Source: Pyrinomonadaceae bacterium
GTDB lineage: Bacteria; Acidobacteriota; Blastocatellia; Pyrinomonadales; Pyrinomonadaceae
Direction: 5' to 3'
Assembly: GCA_025054715.1 (NCBI GenBank)
Contig: JANWYH010000002.1
Span: 186,001-250,000 of the forward strand
DNA: 64,000 nucleotides
Shown one piece after another: positions 46,929-55,494 of the stretch. How positions within the stretch are numbered: position 1 is the stretch's first letter; each line of letters begins with the position of its first letter. The translations under genes and the position numbers were made by a program. The notes beneath the pieces are model-generated. The model saw only the letters and a list, made by a program, of their open reading frames with translations. It was not told the DNA's origin and searched no databases.

Positions 46929-48089
46929 CTACGATATTCTAAGAGGCATCACTACGTAGAGGTAACTATATTCACTATCCTTTACTGGCTTCATCACTAC
47001 CTGTGAAAAGTTATCCCTAAACTCAAATCTAACGTTCACCGAGTTTGTCTTAGCTCTTACTTTTTCGCCTTCTGTTTCTTTCTCAACTGTGGCTACAGAC
47101 TCTGCCGAGATTACATTTAAGAAATCCTGTAGATACTGGAAGTTAAATCCTATAGTTACTGTTTCTCCTTTATAGTCGGCTACTACTTCTTCTCTTGCCA
47201 TTCCTTCTTCACTACTTTCTGCCTCTATTTCTATCTTTCCATCGCTTAAGGTTAGTTTAACGGCTCTACTTCTTTCGTCTGCCATCACACTAACTCTTCG
47301 CAAAGCATTTTTCATCTCTATACCATCAAATTCCGCTACGAAATGACTTTCCTTCGGTATCACTGCTTCGTAATTAGGAAAAATTCCCGTAAGCTTCCTA
47401 GCTATCAGCTTTCTGCTTCCTATTTCAAAGTAAAGAAGATTCTCATCTTCAGCAAACCTGCACTGACCTTTTTCTTTAGTCAGTCTCGAAAGCTCGTTAA
47501 TAGCCTTCTTTGGTATCAAAACATCAAAAGGTGCGCTTGTCATCTCCTTTTCTACCAAAGCAAGCCTATGTCCATCTGTTGTTACCATTCTCAATCTTCC
47601 ATCTCTAGATTCAAATTTCGCTCCCGAAAGTGCATAGCGAATCATGTCCTGTGTCATTGCGAAACCAGTCATTTGAATAAAAGAAGAAATAATGGCATTC
47701 TCTACTTCCGCCATATCCAATGCCTTTGCCGATGGAATTTGAGGAAAATTGTCTTCGTTATAGCTCAAAAGTCTAAAGTTTGCTTTTCCGCTCTCGATTT
47801 CAACTCTACTTCCATCATAAGTGAAACTTACTTCCTCCTTTTCAAGTAGTCTGACTATATCGAAAAGCTTTCTTGCAGGAACACAAACGCTTCCCTCTTC
47901 TTTGACTTCAGCCTCTATGATTGTAACTAGAGTCGTGTCTAGGTCAGTTCCTGTAATCTTTATCTTGTCTTTGCCTTCGGATTCAATCAGTATGCATGAC
48001 AAAACCGGTATCGTAGATCTCTTTTCGACTATTCCTTGAACAAATCCTAGTTCTTCTTTCAATTTTTCCTGTTTCGCTGAAAACTTCAT
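46929..48089 (-). CDS. dnaN: DNA polymerase III beta subunit (sliding clamp)
   Basis: From ATG 48089 the product has 386 residues, near the usual 365-380. The three clamp domains follow each other; LVIPKKAINELSRL-like (VLIPKKAINELSRLTKEKG) and the C-terminal VMPLRI end are the best marks. The open frame begins at a TTG 8 codons earlier, but the AAGGAAGG upstream sits at a suitable distance only for ATG 48089. It follows dnaA after oriC on the same strand. Confidence 0.95.
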   Translation of the reverse strand: MKFSAKQEKLKEELGFVQGIVEKRSTIPVLSCILIESEGKDKIKITGTDLDTTLVTIIEAEVKEEGSVCVPARKLFDIVRLLEKEEVSFTYDGSRVEIESGKANFRLLSYNEDNFPQIPSAKALDMAEVENAIISSFIQMTGFAMTQDMIRYALSGAKFESRDGRLRMVTTDGHRLALVEKEMTSAPFDVLIPKKAINELSRLTKEKGQCRFAEDENLLYFEIGSRKLIARKLTGIFPNYEAVIPKESHFVAEFDGIEMKNALRRVSVMADERSRAVKLTLSDGKIEIEAESSEEGMAREEVVADYKGETVTIGFNFQYLQDFLNVISAESVATVEKETEGEKVRAKTNSVNVRFEFRDNFSQVVMKPVKDSEYSYLYVVMPLRIS

Positions 48090-48113
48090 AATCTCAATTC
48101 CTTCCTTTTTCAA

Positions 48114-48454
48114 AAATTTGATGCTGCCCTATTTTACTACTACTATTTATTAATAAATACATATATGTGTGTATAGTAGCAGTAGTAGGGCCTGTGGAAA
48201 TGTGGAAAACTTACCTAAGTCATTGAAAATACTAGAGAAAAGTTTCCACAGGGGGCTGTGGAAAACCTGTGGAAAAAATTTTTCTTTGTGGAAAACTCTT
48301 CACAAAGAAGAGATTTCCACAGAGATCCACAGGGGAAATTTTCCGCACCCTGTGGAAATGTGGAAAAAACTTTTTTAACTGTTGAAATAACATAAGATAA
48401 GCGAATTTTCAAAAAACCTAACCTGTGGAAAATTTTTCAGGTCTAAAACTGTAA
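48114..48454. other. oriC: Chromosomal origin of replication (oriC), dnaA-dnaN part
   Basis: Ten exact octamers TGTGGAAA or TTTCCACA occur here: 48193, 48201, 48243, 48257, 48268, 48287, 48314, 48351, 48359 and 48424 (left ends), plus one weaker ATCCACA copy. Most extend to TTTTCCACA, a known DnaA-box form in cyanobacteria and related to TTATCCACA. An AT-rich block and DnaA-trios lie at the dnaN side (next entry). Flanking dnaA and dnaN and the change of coding strand at this point support the call. This 365-base stretch holds no gene; the short ORFs through it are box-derived. Confidence 0.9.
48131..48209 (-). other. Origin unwinding module: tandem DnaA boxes, GC block, DnaA-trios and AT-rich tract
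   Basis: Read on the minus strand (the dnaA-to-dnaN direction): TTTTCCACA and TTTCCACA in tandem (48209-48193), then GGCC plus CC, then five triplets TAC-like (plus strand TAG TAG CAG TAG TAG, 48174-48188), then ATACACACATATATGTATTTATTAATAAATA. This is the same order as the B. subtilis unwinding region, where DnaA passes from boxes over a GC patch onto trios. A second run of TAC triplets (48136-48143) lies in mirror orientation at the far end of the AT tract. Confidence 0.8.
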
Positions 48455-49855
48455 CTATTTGCAAATACAATCAATTAGGTCATTTATGACCTTGTGGAAA
48501 TTTCTATCTTCTTTTATAAGGTTTTCTATCTTTTCGACAGAATGGATAACAGTTGTATGGTGTTTTCCGCCGAAAGCTCTACCGATTTCTGGAAAGCTAC
48601 TTTTCGTTAGCTTCTTACAAAGGTACATTGCAACTTGTCTCGGAAAAGCGATATGCCTTGAGTTATTTTTTGATTTCAGGTCTTCAACAGTGAGTTTGTA
48701 GTGAGATGCGACTATCTTTGTGATCTTTTCGATGGATATATTTTCAGACTCTTCAAAACCGACTACATTTCTTATAGCATCTTGGGCTAGCGCCTTTGTA
48801 ATAGGCGCTCCTTTTAGAGATGAAATTGCTATTAGTCTAATCAATGCACCTTCTAGCTCGCGAACATTACTTTTTACCTTGCTAGCGATGTAAAAGGCAA
48901 CATCGTCAGGAATTTCTACATTCTCAAGTTCAGCTTTTCTCTTGAGAATTGCTATTTTTGTTTCAAGCTCCGGCGGCTCTATGTCGGCTATTAAACCCCA
49001 TTCAAATCTTGAGTGTAGCCTTTCTTCCAAAGCTGGGATTTCTCGAGGTGGACAGTCAGAGGTAATGACTATCTGCTTTTGATTGTTGTGAAGCGTGTTA
49101 AAGGTGTGGAAAAATTCTTCTTGAGTCCTTTCTTTTCCTGCCATGAATTGTATGTCATCAATCAGAAGAACGTCTATAGAACGATATTTTTCCCTAAAAA
49201 CTTGAGTTTTGTCATAGCGAATTGCATTTATTAGCTCGTTCATGAATTTTTCTGCCGATATGTAGGCAACTCTCATGTGCCGATTTTTTTCCTTGATAAA
49301 ATGACCAACTGCATGCATGAGATGAGTTTTGCCTAAACCAACACCGCCGTATATGAAAAGGGGATTGTAGGTTTTTCCTGGAGATTCGGCCACTCTTAAG
49401 CTTGCTGCATGAGCAAACTCATTGCATTTTCCGACTACGAATGTTTCGAAGGTATATTTCGGATTTAGAGTCGTATCGGCAGGTTCTATATCAATAAAGC
49501 TAGTTGTTGTTACGGGACTGTCGCAAATTTCAATGTAGCTTTTTTCATTTGAACTTCCTTGATCGGAGAAAAACTCTTCGTTTTCGTAGGGATTTTCTTC
49601 TTCTATCTTCCACTCGATCTCATAGTTCGGAAGGTTCATTTCGTGCATGATTTGTTTTATGAGGTTGGAATAATAGTGTTCAACCCAATCCTTGTTTACT
49701 TGATTTGTCTTCAGATAAATTACCTTAGAAGTTTCGTCAATTCCCTCAAACTGTATCGGGCGAAACCATGAGTCAAAAGTCTGCCGATTGATGCGCTTTT
49801 CTACGGTTTGCAGGATGTTGTTCCACACATTGCTTCTTCCAGCTACTGCTTCCAT
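48455..49855 (-). CDS. dnaA: Chromosomal replication initiator DnaA
   Basis: From ATG 49855 the product has 466 residues. The order is domain I (WNNILQTVEKRINRQTFDSWFRPIQ), a linker, AAA+ domain III with NPLFIYGGVGLGKTHLMHAVGH (Walker A) and VLLIDDIQFMAGK (Walker B), and domain IV ending in the DNA-binding signature HIAFPRQVAMYLCKKLTKSSFPEIGRAFGGKHHTTVIHSVEKI (in parts: AFPRQVAMYLCKKLT, then GGKHHTTVIHS). AAGGAG is 9 bases before this ATG; the 14 residues further upstream are not conserved. DnaA-box copies occur on both sides, so autoregulation is likely. Confidence 0.97.
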   Translation of the reverse strand: MEAVAGRSNVWNNILQTVEKRINRQTFDSWFRPIQFEGIDETSKVIYLKTNQVNKDWVEHYYSNLIKQIMHEMNLPNYEIEWKIEEENPYENEEFFSDQGSSNEKSYIEICDSPVTTTSFIDIEPADTTLNPKYTFETFVVGKCNEFAHAASLRVAESPGKTYNPLFIYGGVGLGKTHLMHAVGHFIKEKNRHMRVAYISAEKFMNELINAIRYDKTQVFREKYRSIDVLLIDDIQFMAGKERTQEEFFHTFNTLHNNQKQIVITSDCPPREIPALEERLHSRFEWGLIADIEPPELETKIAILKRKAELENVEIPDDVAFYIASKVKSNVRELEGALIRLIAISSLKGAPITKALAQDAIRNVVGFEESENISIEKITKIVASHYKLTVEDLKSKNNSRHIAFPRQVAMYLCKKLTKSSFPEIGRAFGGKHHTTVIHSVEKIENLIKEDRNFHKVINDLIDCICK

Positions 49856-50002
49856 ACCTGTTTCTCCTTTCCGAAATCCTTCCTGATCTATCATCATAAC
49901 TTTTAAGCACCTTCAAGGAAACTTCTTTAGCGTCACAAAAAGCTTCAAAAAATAACTCTAAAATTAACAACTAAAAAGGGTTTTTTCGAACCACTGAAGA
50001 AG

Positions 50003-50035
50003 TTTTCCACAAACTTTTCCACAGGCTTGTGGAAA
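50003..50035. other. DnaA-box cluster upstream of dnaA
   Basis: TTTTCCACA at 50003-50011 and 50015-50023 and TGTGGAAA at 50028-50035, with a weaker ATCCACA near 50152. They lie just downstream of the putative dnaA -10. They may serve as the second origin lobe and for dnaA autorepression. The 391-base region 49856-50246 holds these boxes and the promoter below but no gene. Confidence 0.7.
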
Positions 50036-50051
50036 GATGCTTAAAAGTTTA

Positions 50052-50079
50052 TGTATAGCTTTAAGTCTTTTATTTTCAA
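50052..50079 (-). promoter_or_regulatory. Putative dnaA promoter
   Basis: On the minus strand TTGAAA (50079-50074), a 16-base spacer, and TATACA (50057-50052). Transcription would begin near 50045, so the three DnaA boxes at 50003-50035 fall in the first 45 transcribed bases. The leader to dnaA would be about 190 bases. Confidence 0.4.
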
Positions 50080-50246
50080 TAACTTAAAGAAAAATTTATT
50101 TTCCGAAACGGCAAAAAGAGTAGCATAAAAAACTGTCAAATGCAAGAAAAAATCCACAGGTTTGTTAAAAAAAATTTTCGTTATTGTAAACTAGTGATGT
50201 TAGAAGGTTTTTGGGAAACTAAGTGGCTTATGAGGAGTTTTCTCAA

Positions 50247-50651
50247 ATGCAAAAAGAAAGCATGGATTTTATTTTTGACTCGATGAAATCTATGACTGAA
50301 GGACTGTACTACATGAGTGAGACAGATGCTGAAATTTTAGCTTTTAAAGGTGGAATAGTCGATAGGCTAGATAAGGAAAGTTTTGCAAAGAGCACGGCGC
50401 TAAGAAGCGAGGAAATAGAAGAAAGGGACTTTGAAAAATTTTTTGAGCGTTTGACAAAAGTTCAAGACTGGTTTGGTGAAGAAGAAAGGAAAAATGCTGA
50501 AAGGTTCAAAAAGCTCAGGGATTTTATGAAGAATCATCTAAGGGATTTGAGAGTTTTCAGAGTTGGGAAGATAGAGATAGAAATTTACGTAGTGGGAATT
50601 GATAGTAAGGGAAGAATTTATGGGTTTAGGACTCAGGCTGTAGAAACTTAA
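50247..50651 (+). CDS. NuiA-family (nuclease A inhibitor-like) protein
   Basis: The 134-residue product from ATG 50247 has GAGGAG 9 bases before it; a GTG 24 bases earlier (50223) has no good SD. Its pattern agrees with the Anabaena NuiA inhibitor of the NucA endonuclease: EGLYYMSETD near the start, the central FFERLTKVQDWFGEEE with the conserved QDW, then VFRVGKIEIEIYVVGIDSKG and a final VET. NuiA binds a sugar-nonspecific nuclease. No NucA-type nuclease is in the window. It is divergent from dnaA and beside oriC. Function as a nuclease inhibitor here is inferred from the fold only. Confidence 0.8.
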   Translation: MQKESMDFIFDSMKSMTEGLYYMSETDAEILAFKGGIVDRLDKESFAKSTALRSEEIEERDFEKFFERLTKVQDWFGEEERKNAERFKKLRDFMKNHLRDLRVFRVGKIEIEIYVVGIDSKGRIYGFRTQAVET

Positions 50652-50653
50652 GT

Positions 50654-52249
50654 TTATTTCTTTATGAAAAAAAAGTAAGAGAGTAGTGATTGGATAAGAC
50701 CAATTAGAAAGCCAAAAATGGCTCCGAAGATTTCTATGGTCCTAAGATGTTCTTTTGCAACGGAAAGAACAAGTTCTTCGAGCTTTTCCACTGGGTAGTT
50801 GTCAATCTTTTGTCTTACGATCTCGCCGATATTAAATTCCTGTATTGCTTTCGGAAGTTGTTGTTTGGCTGCATCTACTATGATTTGTGTGATAATTTCT
50901 GTTATTTCTTCTAGCTTTTCTTCAGATACATAGTTAGAAATCTTGCCTATAGGCTCTGAGAGAATGTTTTCTATTCTCTCTGATATGATTCTACTTACCA
51001 GAAGAGAAGTTTCTTCGCTATTTAAAACATTTAGAATAGTTCTTGATAACTGCTTTTTTAGAACATCTTTTGATTCTGGATGAATAAGCTTCAGAATTGC
51101 TTCAAGACTGTGAGGTTTCACCTTGTAGATAAGTTCATCGAGGTATGAAAAGATGGAATTTTTAATCTCCTCACTCTGGATAAGTTTCAAAACGCTAACG
51201 GTTATTTGTCTTTTTAGTTTTTTGAAGCTTTCCTCAGAAAGATTCCCTAGGGTGTCTTTCAGCGGTTTTTTCATTGCTAAGTCTATGGTGGAGATCAAAA
51301 AGTTTTTCGCCTCTGTAGCGAAAGAGTCAGCTTTGAGAGTTTCCTCAATTTTTTTTGGAAGAGATAAGTTCACGAGCGAATCTACCTCTTTCAAAAGGTT
51401 TTCGCGAGAAACGAAGATTTTTTTGAAAAAGGGAAGATTTTCGTAATAGTTGTGAACCTCCTTTTTGATTATCGCACTTATTTGACTTTTTGTTTTTTCG
51501 GAAGTCGCTATTTCAGTGAGCTGATGGATTATTGGATTTATCTGGTCGCAGATTTTTTCCTTCATGAGCTCTATGGAATCTGGAGTGAAAAGCGTTTCAA
51601 GGTTAGCTTCTGATCTAAAAACCTCATCCATTTGGTAACTGACGAACTCCTCGACTTTCTTTTCTAGGTAGTGACTTTTAAGTGCTTTATGAACTTTTAT
51701 TTTCAAAAAGTCTTTTATTTGTGAGAAATCGTCTTCTTCTAGAGTTTCAGCAAGTCTCTTTGCAAGAAGTTGGTCGGCTTTTCTTGATGCAAAATCATTA
51801 ACGGAAGCAGCTACTACGGGGCTTTTCAAAGAATTAACCACATAGCTGCTTATTTTCAGCTGAAGAGAGAAGGCTGCATCTAGCAGTGGCTCGCGCAGTT
51901 TTTCAGGGGCGGCTTCGATTATGCAGGGAAGATCAGATTTTGAAAGGTTTTCTACGTATTCTTTCAAGGCTGAATGAATTTTTCTTCTCAAGAAGTCTTT
52001 TCCAAAGAGTTCTTGAATTAGAGTTTCTTCAGAGACCAGTTCTTCTCCTACCACTTTTCCGATAGCTTTTGCAAGTCGGTCTCTATGCCTTGGAATCATT
52101 CCTTGAGGGAAGATAGTGATTCCGAAGACTTTTACGGGTTTTCGCGGGCGAAACAGCATTCTCACGGCAAGCCATGCTGCAAAGTAGCCATGAACAGTTG
52201 CGAATAGTATTAGAAGAAGAACTTCTAGGACTTTTGCTGTAGCTTCCAC
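50654..52249 (-). CDS. DUF445 family membrane protein
   Basis: A 531-residue protein from GTG 52249, 4 bases after the previous stop; the frame is open to a TTG at 52297 with no support. An N-terminal membrane helix (VLEVLLLILFATVHGYFAAWLAVRMLF) and a conserved PQGMIPRHRDRLAKAIGKVVGEELV segment mark DUF445. A long helical region and a C-terminal membrane helix (FGAIFGFLIGLIQSLLSYFFFI) follow. Members are of unknown function and link to the cell envelope. The gene ends 2 bases before the convergent NuiA-like stop. Confidence 0.85.
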   Translation of the reverse strand: MEATAKVLEVLLLILFATVHGYFAAWLAVRMLFRPRKPVKVFGITIFPQGMIPRHRDRLAKAIGKVVGEELVSEETLIQELFGKDFLRRKIHSALKEYVENLSKSDLPCIIEAAPEKLREPLLDAAFSLQLKISSYVVNSLKSPVVAASVNDFASRKADQLLAKRLAETLEEDDFSQIKDFLKIKVHKALKSHYLEKKVEEFVSYQMDEVFRSEANLETLFTPDSIELMKEKICDQINPIIHQLTEIATSEKTKSQISAIIKKEVHNYYENLPFFKKIFVSRENLLKEVDSLVNLSLPKKIEETLKADSFATEAKNFLISTIDLAMKKPLKDTLGNLSEESFKKLKRQITVSVLKLIQSEEIKNSIFSYLDELIYKVKPHSLEAILKLIHPESKDVLKKQLSRTILNVLNSEETSLLVSRIISERIENILSEPIGKISNYVSEEKLEEITEIITQIIVDAAKQQLPKAIQEFNIGEIVRQKIDNYPVEKLEELVLSVAKEHLRTIEIFGAIFGFLIGLIQSLLSYFFFIKK

Positions 52250-52253
52250 GAAA

Positions 52254-52637
52254 TCAAAAAACCTGAAAACCTTTAGATTGTAAGCAGAAATCTGCAAAAT
52301 CTTTCAACCATTGATAGTTTACTGAGTAATTTTTCCACTGTTCCTCAGGAGCTCTATAAAATGTGCCATCGTCGGGTTCATCCGTTATGGTCAGGTTTAC
52401 GAAAATACGCTTGTTAGGTTCGAGTTTTGGTAAGATCTCTTCGTAGATTCTTTTTCCTATCAGACGTGCTTCTTCTTCTTCTACTTTTACACCGTTTCCA
52501 TTTGATTCCATGAGGCGCAATTTGTTTCCACTTATTATGTCAAGGCTTCTAATGATTTCTAGTGTCGGCTTCCAATGCCAAATGCTAGCATGAAATTCAT
52601 AACCTTCCTTTCCCAGGTCAATAAGTGTGAAACTCAT
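52254..52637 (-). CDS. Hypothetical protein
   Basis: The 127-residue product begins at ATG 52637, which has AGGA 9 bases before it; the longer frame to 52706 has no RBS. I do not recognise a family. It has no signal peptide or membrane segment, a predominantly polar composition, and a tail with TFYRAPEEQWKNYSVNYQWLKDFADFC. A conserved-looking WHWKPTLEIIRSLDIISGNKL near the N-terminus may define a small domain. It sits 4 bases from the DUF445 gene, so the two may be cotranscribed. Confidence 0.6.
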   Translation of the reverse strand: MSFTLIDLGKEGYEFHASIWHWKPTLEIIRSLDIISGNKLRLMESNGNGVKVEEEEARLIGKRIYEEILPKLEPNKRIFVNLTITDEPDDGTFYRAPEEQWKNYSVNYQWLKDFADFCLQSKGFQVF

Positions 52638-52726
52638 AAGGCTTTTTCCTGTAGAACGTCTTTGTTCTATAAAAATCCTATTTGTAAATATAAAATAAGT
52701 CAACAAACATTATTTACGGTCAAGTT

Positions 52727-52754
52727 TTGAACAAGAAGATAGTTATCTTATAAT
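52727..52754 (+). promoter_or_regulatory. Putative purM promoter with a very short leader
   Basis: TTGAAC (52727-52732), a 16-base spacer, and a consensus TATAAT (52749-52754). Transcription would begin near 52761, only about 8 bases before the purM ATG at 52769, so purM might be translated from a leaderless or nearly leaderless mRNA. No PurR box was seen. Confidence 0.55.
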
Positions 52755-52768
52755 CAGAGCTTTAAGTT

Positions 52769-53788
52769 ATGCAAGAATCCATTTCTTATGCTGATGCTGG
52801 AGTTTCGATAGACGAAGCAAATTTGTCTGTATCGAAAATAAAGTTACTTGCAAAGACCACTTTCAACGAGAAAACCTTGACTGAGATAGGTAGCTTCGGC
52901 GGGATGTTTCTTGCTTCTTTCGAGAATATGCAAGAGCCCGTCCTGGTAGCATCGGCAGATGGTGTAGGAACAAAGCTAAAAATAGCTTTTCAATCGGGAA
53001 TTCATGACACCATTGGGCAGGACTTGGTTAATCACTGTGTTAACGACATTTTAGTTCAGGGTGCTAAACCCTTGTTTTTTCTTGACTACTTTGCCACTGG
53101 AAAGTTAAAAGCTGAAACTTTGGTTTCCGTAGTGAAAGGAATCACAGAAGCCTGCAGGCAAAACGGATGTGTTCTTTTGGGAGGGGAAACAGCGGAGATG
53201 CCCGGGTTTTACTCAGAGGGCGAGTATGATTTAGCGGGTTTCATCGTCGGTGTTGTTGACAGGAAAAAGATAATAGACGGAAGGAAAATCCAAGAAGGCG
53301 ACGTCGTTTTAGGAATTAGATCAAATGGATTACACACAAACGGATATTCTCTTGCTCGCAAGATTCTTTTTGAGATAGGCAAATATGGTCTTGATGATTA
53401 TGTTGAGGACTTAGGAGAAAAGTTAGTTGATTCCTTGTTGAGAATACACAAAAGCTATCTTGCAGACATAGAGAGGTTTTTGGATTCAGAGAAGATAAAA
53501 GGTTTAGCACACATTACTGGTGGAGGATTGGTTGAAAATATACCCAGGATTTTACCTAACGGAGTTTCAGTTTACATCGATAGGAAATCATGGGAAGTAC
53601 CGCCTATATTTGCGCTAATTCAAAGACTTGGCAAGGTAAGCCAAGAAGAGATGTTTCGGACATTTAACATGGGAATAGGAATGGTTTTGATTTGTACAGC
53701 TAAAGATAAAGAGTTATTTTTGAGTAGTATTGAAAATTGTTTTGAAATAGGTGAAGTTATAAAGGGAGATAGGAAGGTAATCTTTTAA
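52769..53788 (+). CDS. purM: Phosphoribosylformylglycinamidine cyclo-ligase
   Basis: The 339-residue enzyme of purine synthesis. It starts [14 protein letters not shown], has [70 protein letters not shown], and [16 protein letters not shown]. These are the expected ATP- and FGAM-binding segments. It is monocistronic with ald following 19 bases later, so both may be read together. No SD precedes ATG, in line with a short leader. Confidence 0.97.
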   Translation: MQESISYADAGVSIDEANLSVSKIKLLAKTTFNEKTLTEIGSFGGMFLASFENMQEPVLVASADGVGTKLKIAFQSGIHDTIGQDLVNHCVNDILVQGAKPLFFLDYFATGKLKAETLVSVVKGITEACRQNGCVLLGGETAEMPGFYSEGEYDLAGFIVGVVDRKKIIDGRKIQEGDVVLGIRSNGLHTNGYSLARKILFEIGKYGLDDYVEDLGEKLVDSLLRIHKSYLADIERFLDSEKIKGLAHITGGGLVENIPRILPNGVSVYIDRKSWEVPPIFALIQRLGKVSQEEMFRTFNMGIGMVLICTAKDKELFLSSIENCFEIGEVIKGDRKVIF

Positions 53789-53807
53789 GCGAAGGGAGAA
53801 GAAAAGA

Positions 53808-54935
53808 ATGAAGATAGGCTTACCAAAGGAGATAAAGGACAATGAGTATAGAGTTGGTTTGACGCCAGCAGGCGTTAGAGCCTTGACGGATGCTGGACAT
53901 CAGGTTTTTGTGGAAAAGGGAGCTGGTGAAGGCTCCGGTTTTTCTGATGAGCAATATATTCAAGCAGGAGGAAAAATACTAGAAAGAGCAGATGACGTAT
54001 GGGCTGAAGGCGAGATGATAGTTAAGGTTAAAGAACCGATCGAGCCTGAATATGACCGCATGCGAGAGGGACAGGTTTTATTTACTTTTCTTCATCTTGC
54101 TCCTGAAATTGAACTGACAAGGCAATTGATGCAGAGGAAAGTTACCGGAATAGCTTACGAGACGATAACTGATAAACATGGGAACTTGCCTTTGCTAAAG
54201 CCAATGTCTGAAGTCGCAGGTAGAATGTCTGTTCAAGTAGGAGCTACCTTTCTTGAGAAGATGAATGGAGGGCGCGGAATACTACTTGGTGGTGTTCCAG
54301 GTGTTCCTGCAGCAAATGTCGTTATAATTGGAGGAGGAGTTGTCGGAACAGAAGCTGCGAAAATGGCTGTTGGGCTAGGCGCGAGAGTAACTATAATTGA
54401 CAGAAATCTTGAAAGGTTAAGGCAGCTCGACGATATATTTCTATCGAAGGTTCAAACACTGGCATCGAGTCGGTATCAAATTCACGAAGCAATCTCTCAT
54501 GCTGATCTAATTATAGGAGCTGTTCTTGTTGTAGGAGCGGCAGCGCCGAAGCTTGTAACCCGCGAAATGTTGAAAGATGTTCCTAAAGGAGCAGTCGTGG
54601 TCGATGTTGCTGTCGATCAAGGAGGATGTTTTGAAACAACTCGCCCGACAACACACTCTAATCCAACGTTTTACGAAGAAGGAGTTCTTCATTACTGCGT
54701 TGCCAACATGCCTGGTGCAGTCCCGAGAACTTCGACTTTTGCCCTAACGAATGCAACCTTGCCTTATGTTCTAGATCTTGCAAATAAAGGTTTTGAAAGA
54801 GCAATTTCAGAGGATGAAGGCTTAAGGCAAGGAGTTAATACTTTTGCTGGAAAATGCACTTATGAGGCAGTTGCGATGTCTCAAGGAATTGAATACACCC
54901 CATTGGATTCTTTGATGTCCTTTGCCTCTAAGTGA
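53808..54935 (+). CDS. ald: Alanine dehydrogenase
   Basis: A 375-residue NAD-dependent enzyme interconverting alanine and pyruvate. It starts [26 protein letters not shown]; the NAD site is [29 protein letters not shown]; conserved HLAPE, GTAYET-like (GIAYETI), and [23 protein letters not shown] is 9 bases before ATG. A terminator follows at 54977-54997. Confidence 0.97.
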   Translation: MKIGLPKEIKDNEYRVGLTPAGVRALTDAGHQVFVEKGAGEGSGFSDEQYIQAGGKILERADDVWAEGEMIVKVKEPIEPEYDRMREGQVLFTFLHLAPEIELTRQLMQRKVTGIAYETITDKHGNLPLLKPMSEVAGRMSVQVGATFLEKMNGGRGILLGGVPGVPAANVVIIGGGVVGTEAAKMAVGLGARVTIIDRNLERLRQLDDIFLSKVQTLASSRYQIHEAISHADLIIGAVLVVGAAAPKLVTREMLKDVPKGAVVVDVAVDQGGCFETTRPTTHSNPTFYEEGVLHYCVANMPGAVPRTSTFALTNATLPYVLDLANKGFERAISEDEGLRQGVNTFAGKCTYEAVAMSQGIEYTPLDSLMSFASK

Positions 54936-54976
54936 CGCGCAAAGAAACTTACTGCTCATCAAAATATCCAAAAAAC

Positions 54977-54997
54977 GCTCCATCTTCATGGTGGAGC
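54977..54997. terminator. Bidirectional terminator between ald and hfq
   Basis: GCTCCATC pairs with GGTGGAGC (one G-U/mismatch position) around TTCAT. On the plus strand TTTTTG follows; on the minus strand GTTTTTTGG follows. It should end ald and, from the other side, hfq. Confidence 0.75.
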
Positions 54998-55176
54998 TTT
55001 TTGTCTTTACTGAAGCGTTCCATTAAATAACGAATAGAGCTTTTTCAAACACGCCATTCATCACGTTTTAGGAAAACAAGAGTGATACTTCTACTAGTTG
55101 AAAAGAAGTGCAAAATCGGTCCTTCAACCGCAAATTGCCCACAAAAGGTCGAGGCGATTTACGGTTTCAGAGGACT

Positions 55177-55206
55177 AAGCATGGCTTTTCAGAAGAAGCC
55201 ATGCTT
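55177..55206. repeat. Inverted repeat at the hfq 3' end
   Basis: AAGCATGGCTT (55177-55187) pairs with AAGCCATGCTT (55196-55206) over an 8-base loop. It overlaps the hfq stop codon. No U-tract follows on either strand, so it is not a standard terminator. It could stabilise the hfq mRNA end. The rest of 54936-55205 holds the terminator above; the short ORFs there have no support. Confidence 0.4.
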
Positions 55207-55439
55207 TAGTCTTGCTTCGTGTCAGCTTCTTGCTGAGAAGGTTTCTTTTTTGGATATTGAACCTTCGATATAGCGTGTTTGAAAACAAGAACATTTTCGC
55301 CGTCTGAATCTAGCAGAACGGCAAACTTATCAAAGCTTTTTATTCTACCTTTAACCGTTTCGCCATGAACTAAAGTTATCGAAACATTCGTCTTTTCTCG
55401 ACGAGCAATGTTCAAATAAGCGTCCTGAACTTTTCCCAT
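55206..55439 (-). CDS. hfq: RNA chaperone Hfq
   Basis: The 77-residue Sm-like protein has VQDAYLNIARREKTNVSITLVHGETVKGRIKSFDKFAVLL (Sm1; in the usual NQ.PFLN position it reads QDAYLN) and LVFKHAISKVQYP (Sm2, with the YKHA-type box). It binds sRNAs and mRNAs. AAAGGAG is 5-6 bases before ATG. It lies downstream of miaA on the same strand, an order shared with proteobacteria. The short Q/E/D tail is variable. Confidence 0.95.
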   Translation of the reverse strand: MGKVQDAYLNIARREKTNVSITLVHGETVKGRIKSFDKFAVLLDSDGENVLVFKHAISKVQYPKKKPSQQEADTKQD

Positions 55440-55494
55440 GAAACTCCTTTCAAGTAGCTAATCTGAGGTTACTTACAAAATTTTTCCAAATAAT

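Noticed and set aside
47343-47849. A 168-codon plus-strand ORF antisense to dnaN
   Set aside because: Shadow frame of the sliding clamp gene; composition is unlike a protein.
48169-48412. Short ORFs (about 65-69 codons) across oriC
   Set aside because: They are made of repeated DnaA boxes and have no RBS.
55082-55273. A 63-codon plus-strand ORF over the hfq end
   Set aside because: No RBS, no recognisable domain, and it runs through a terminator region and antisense to hfq.
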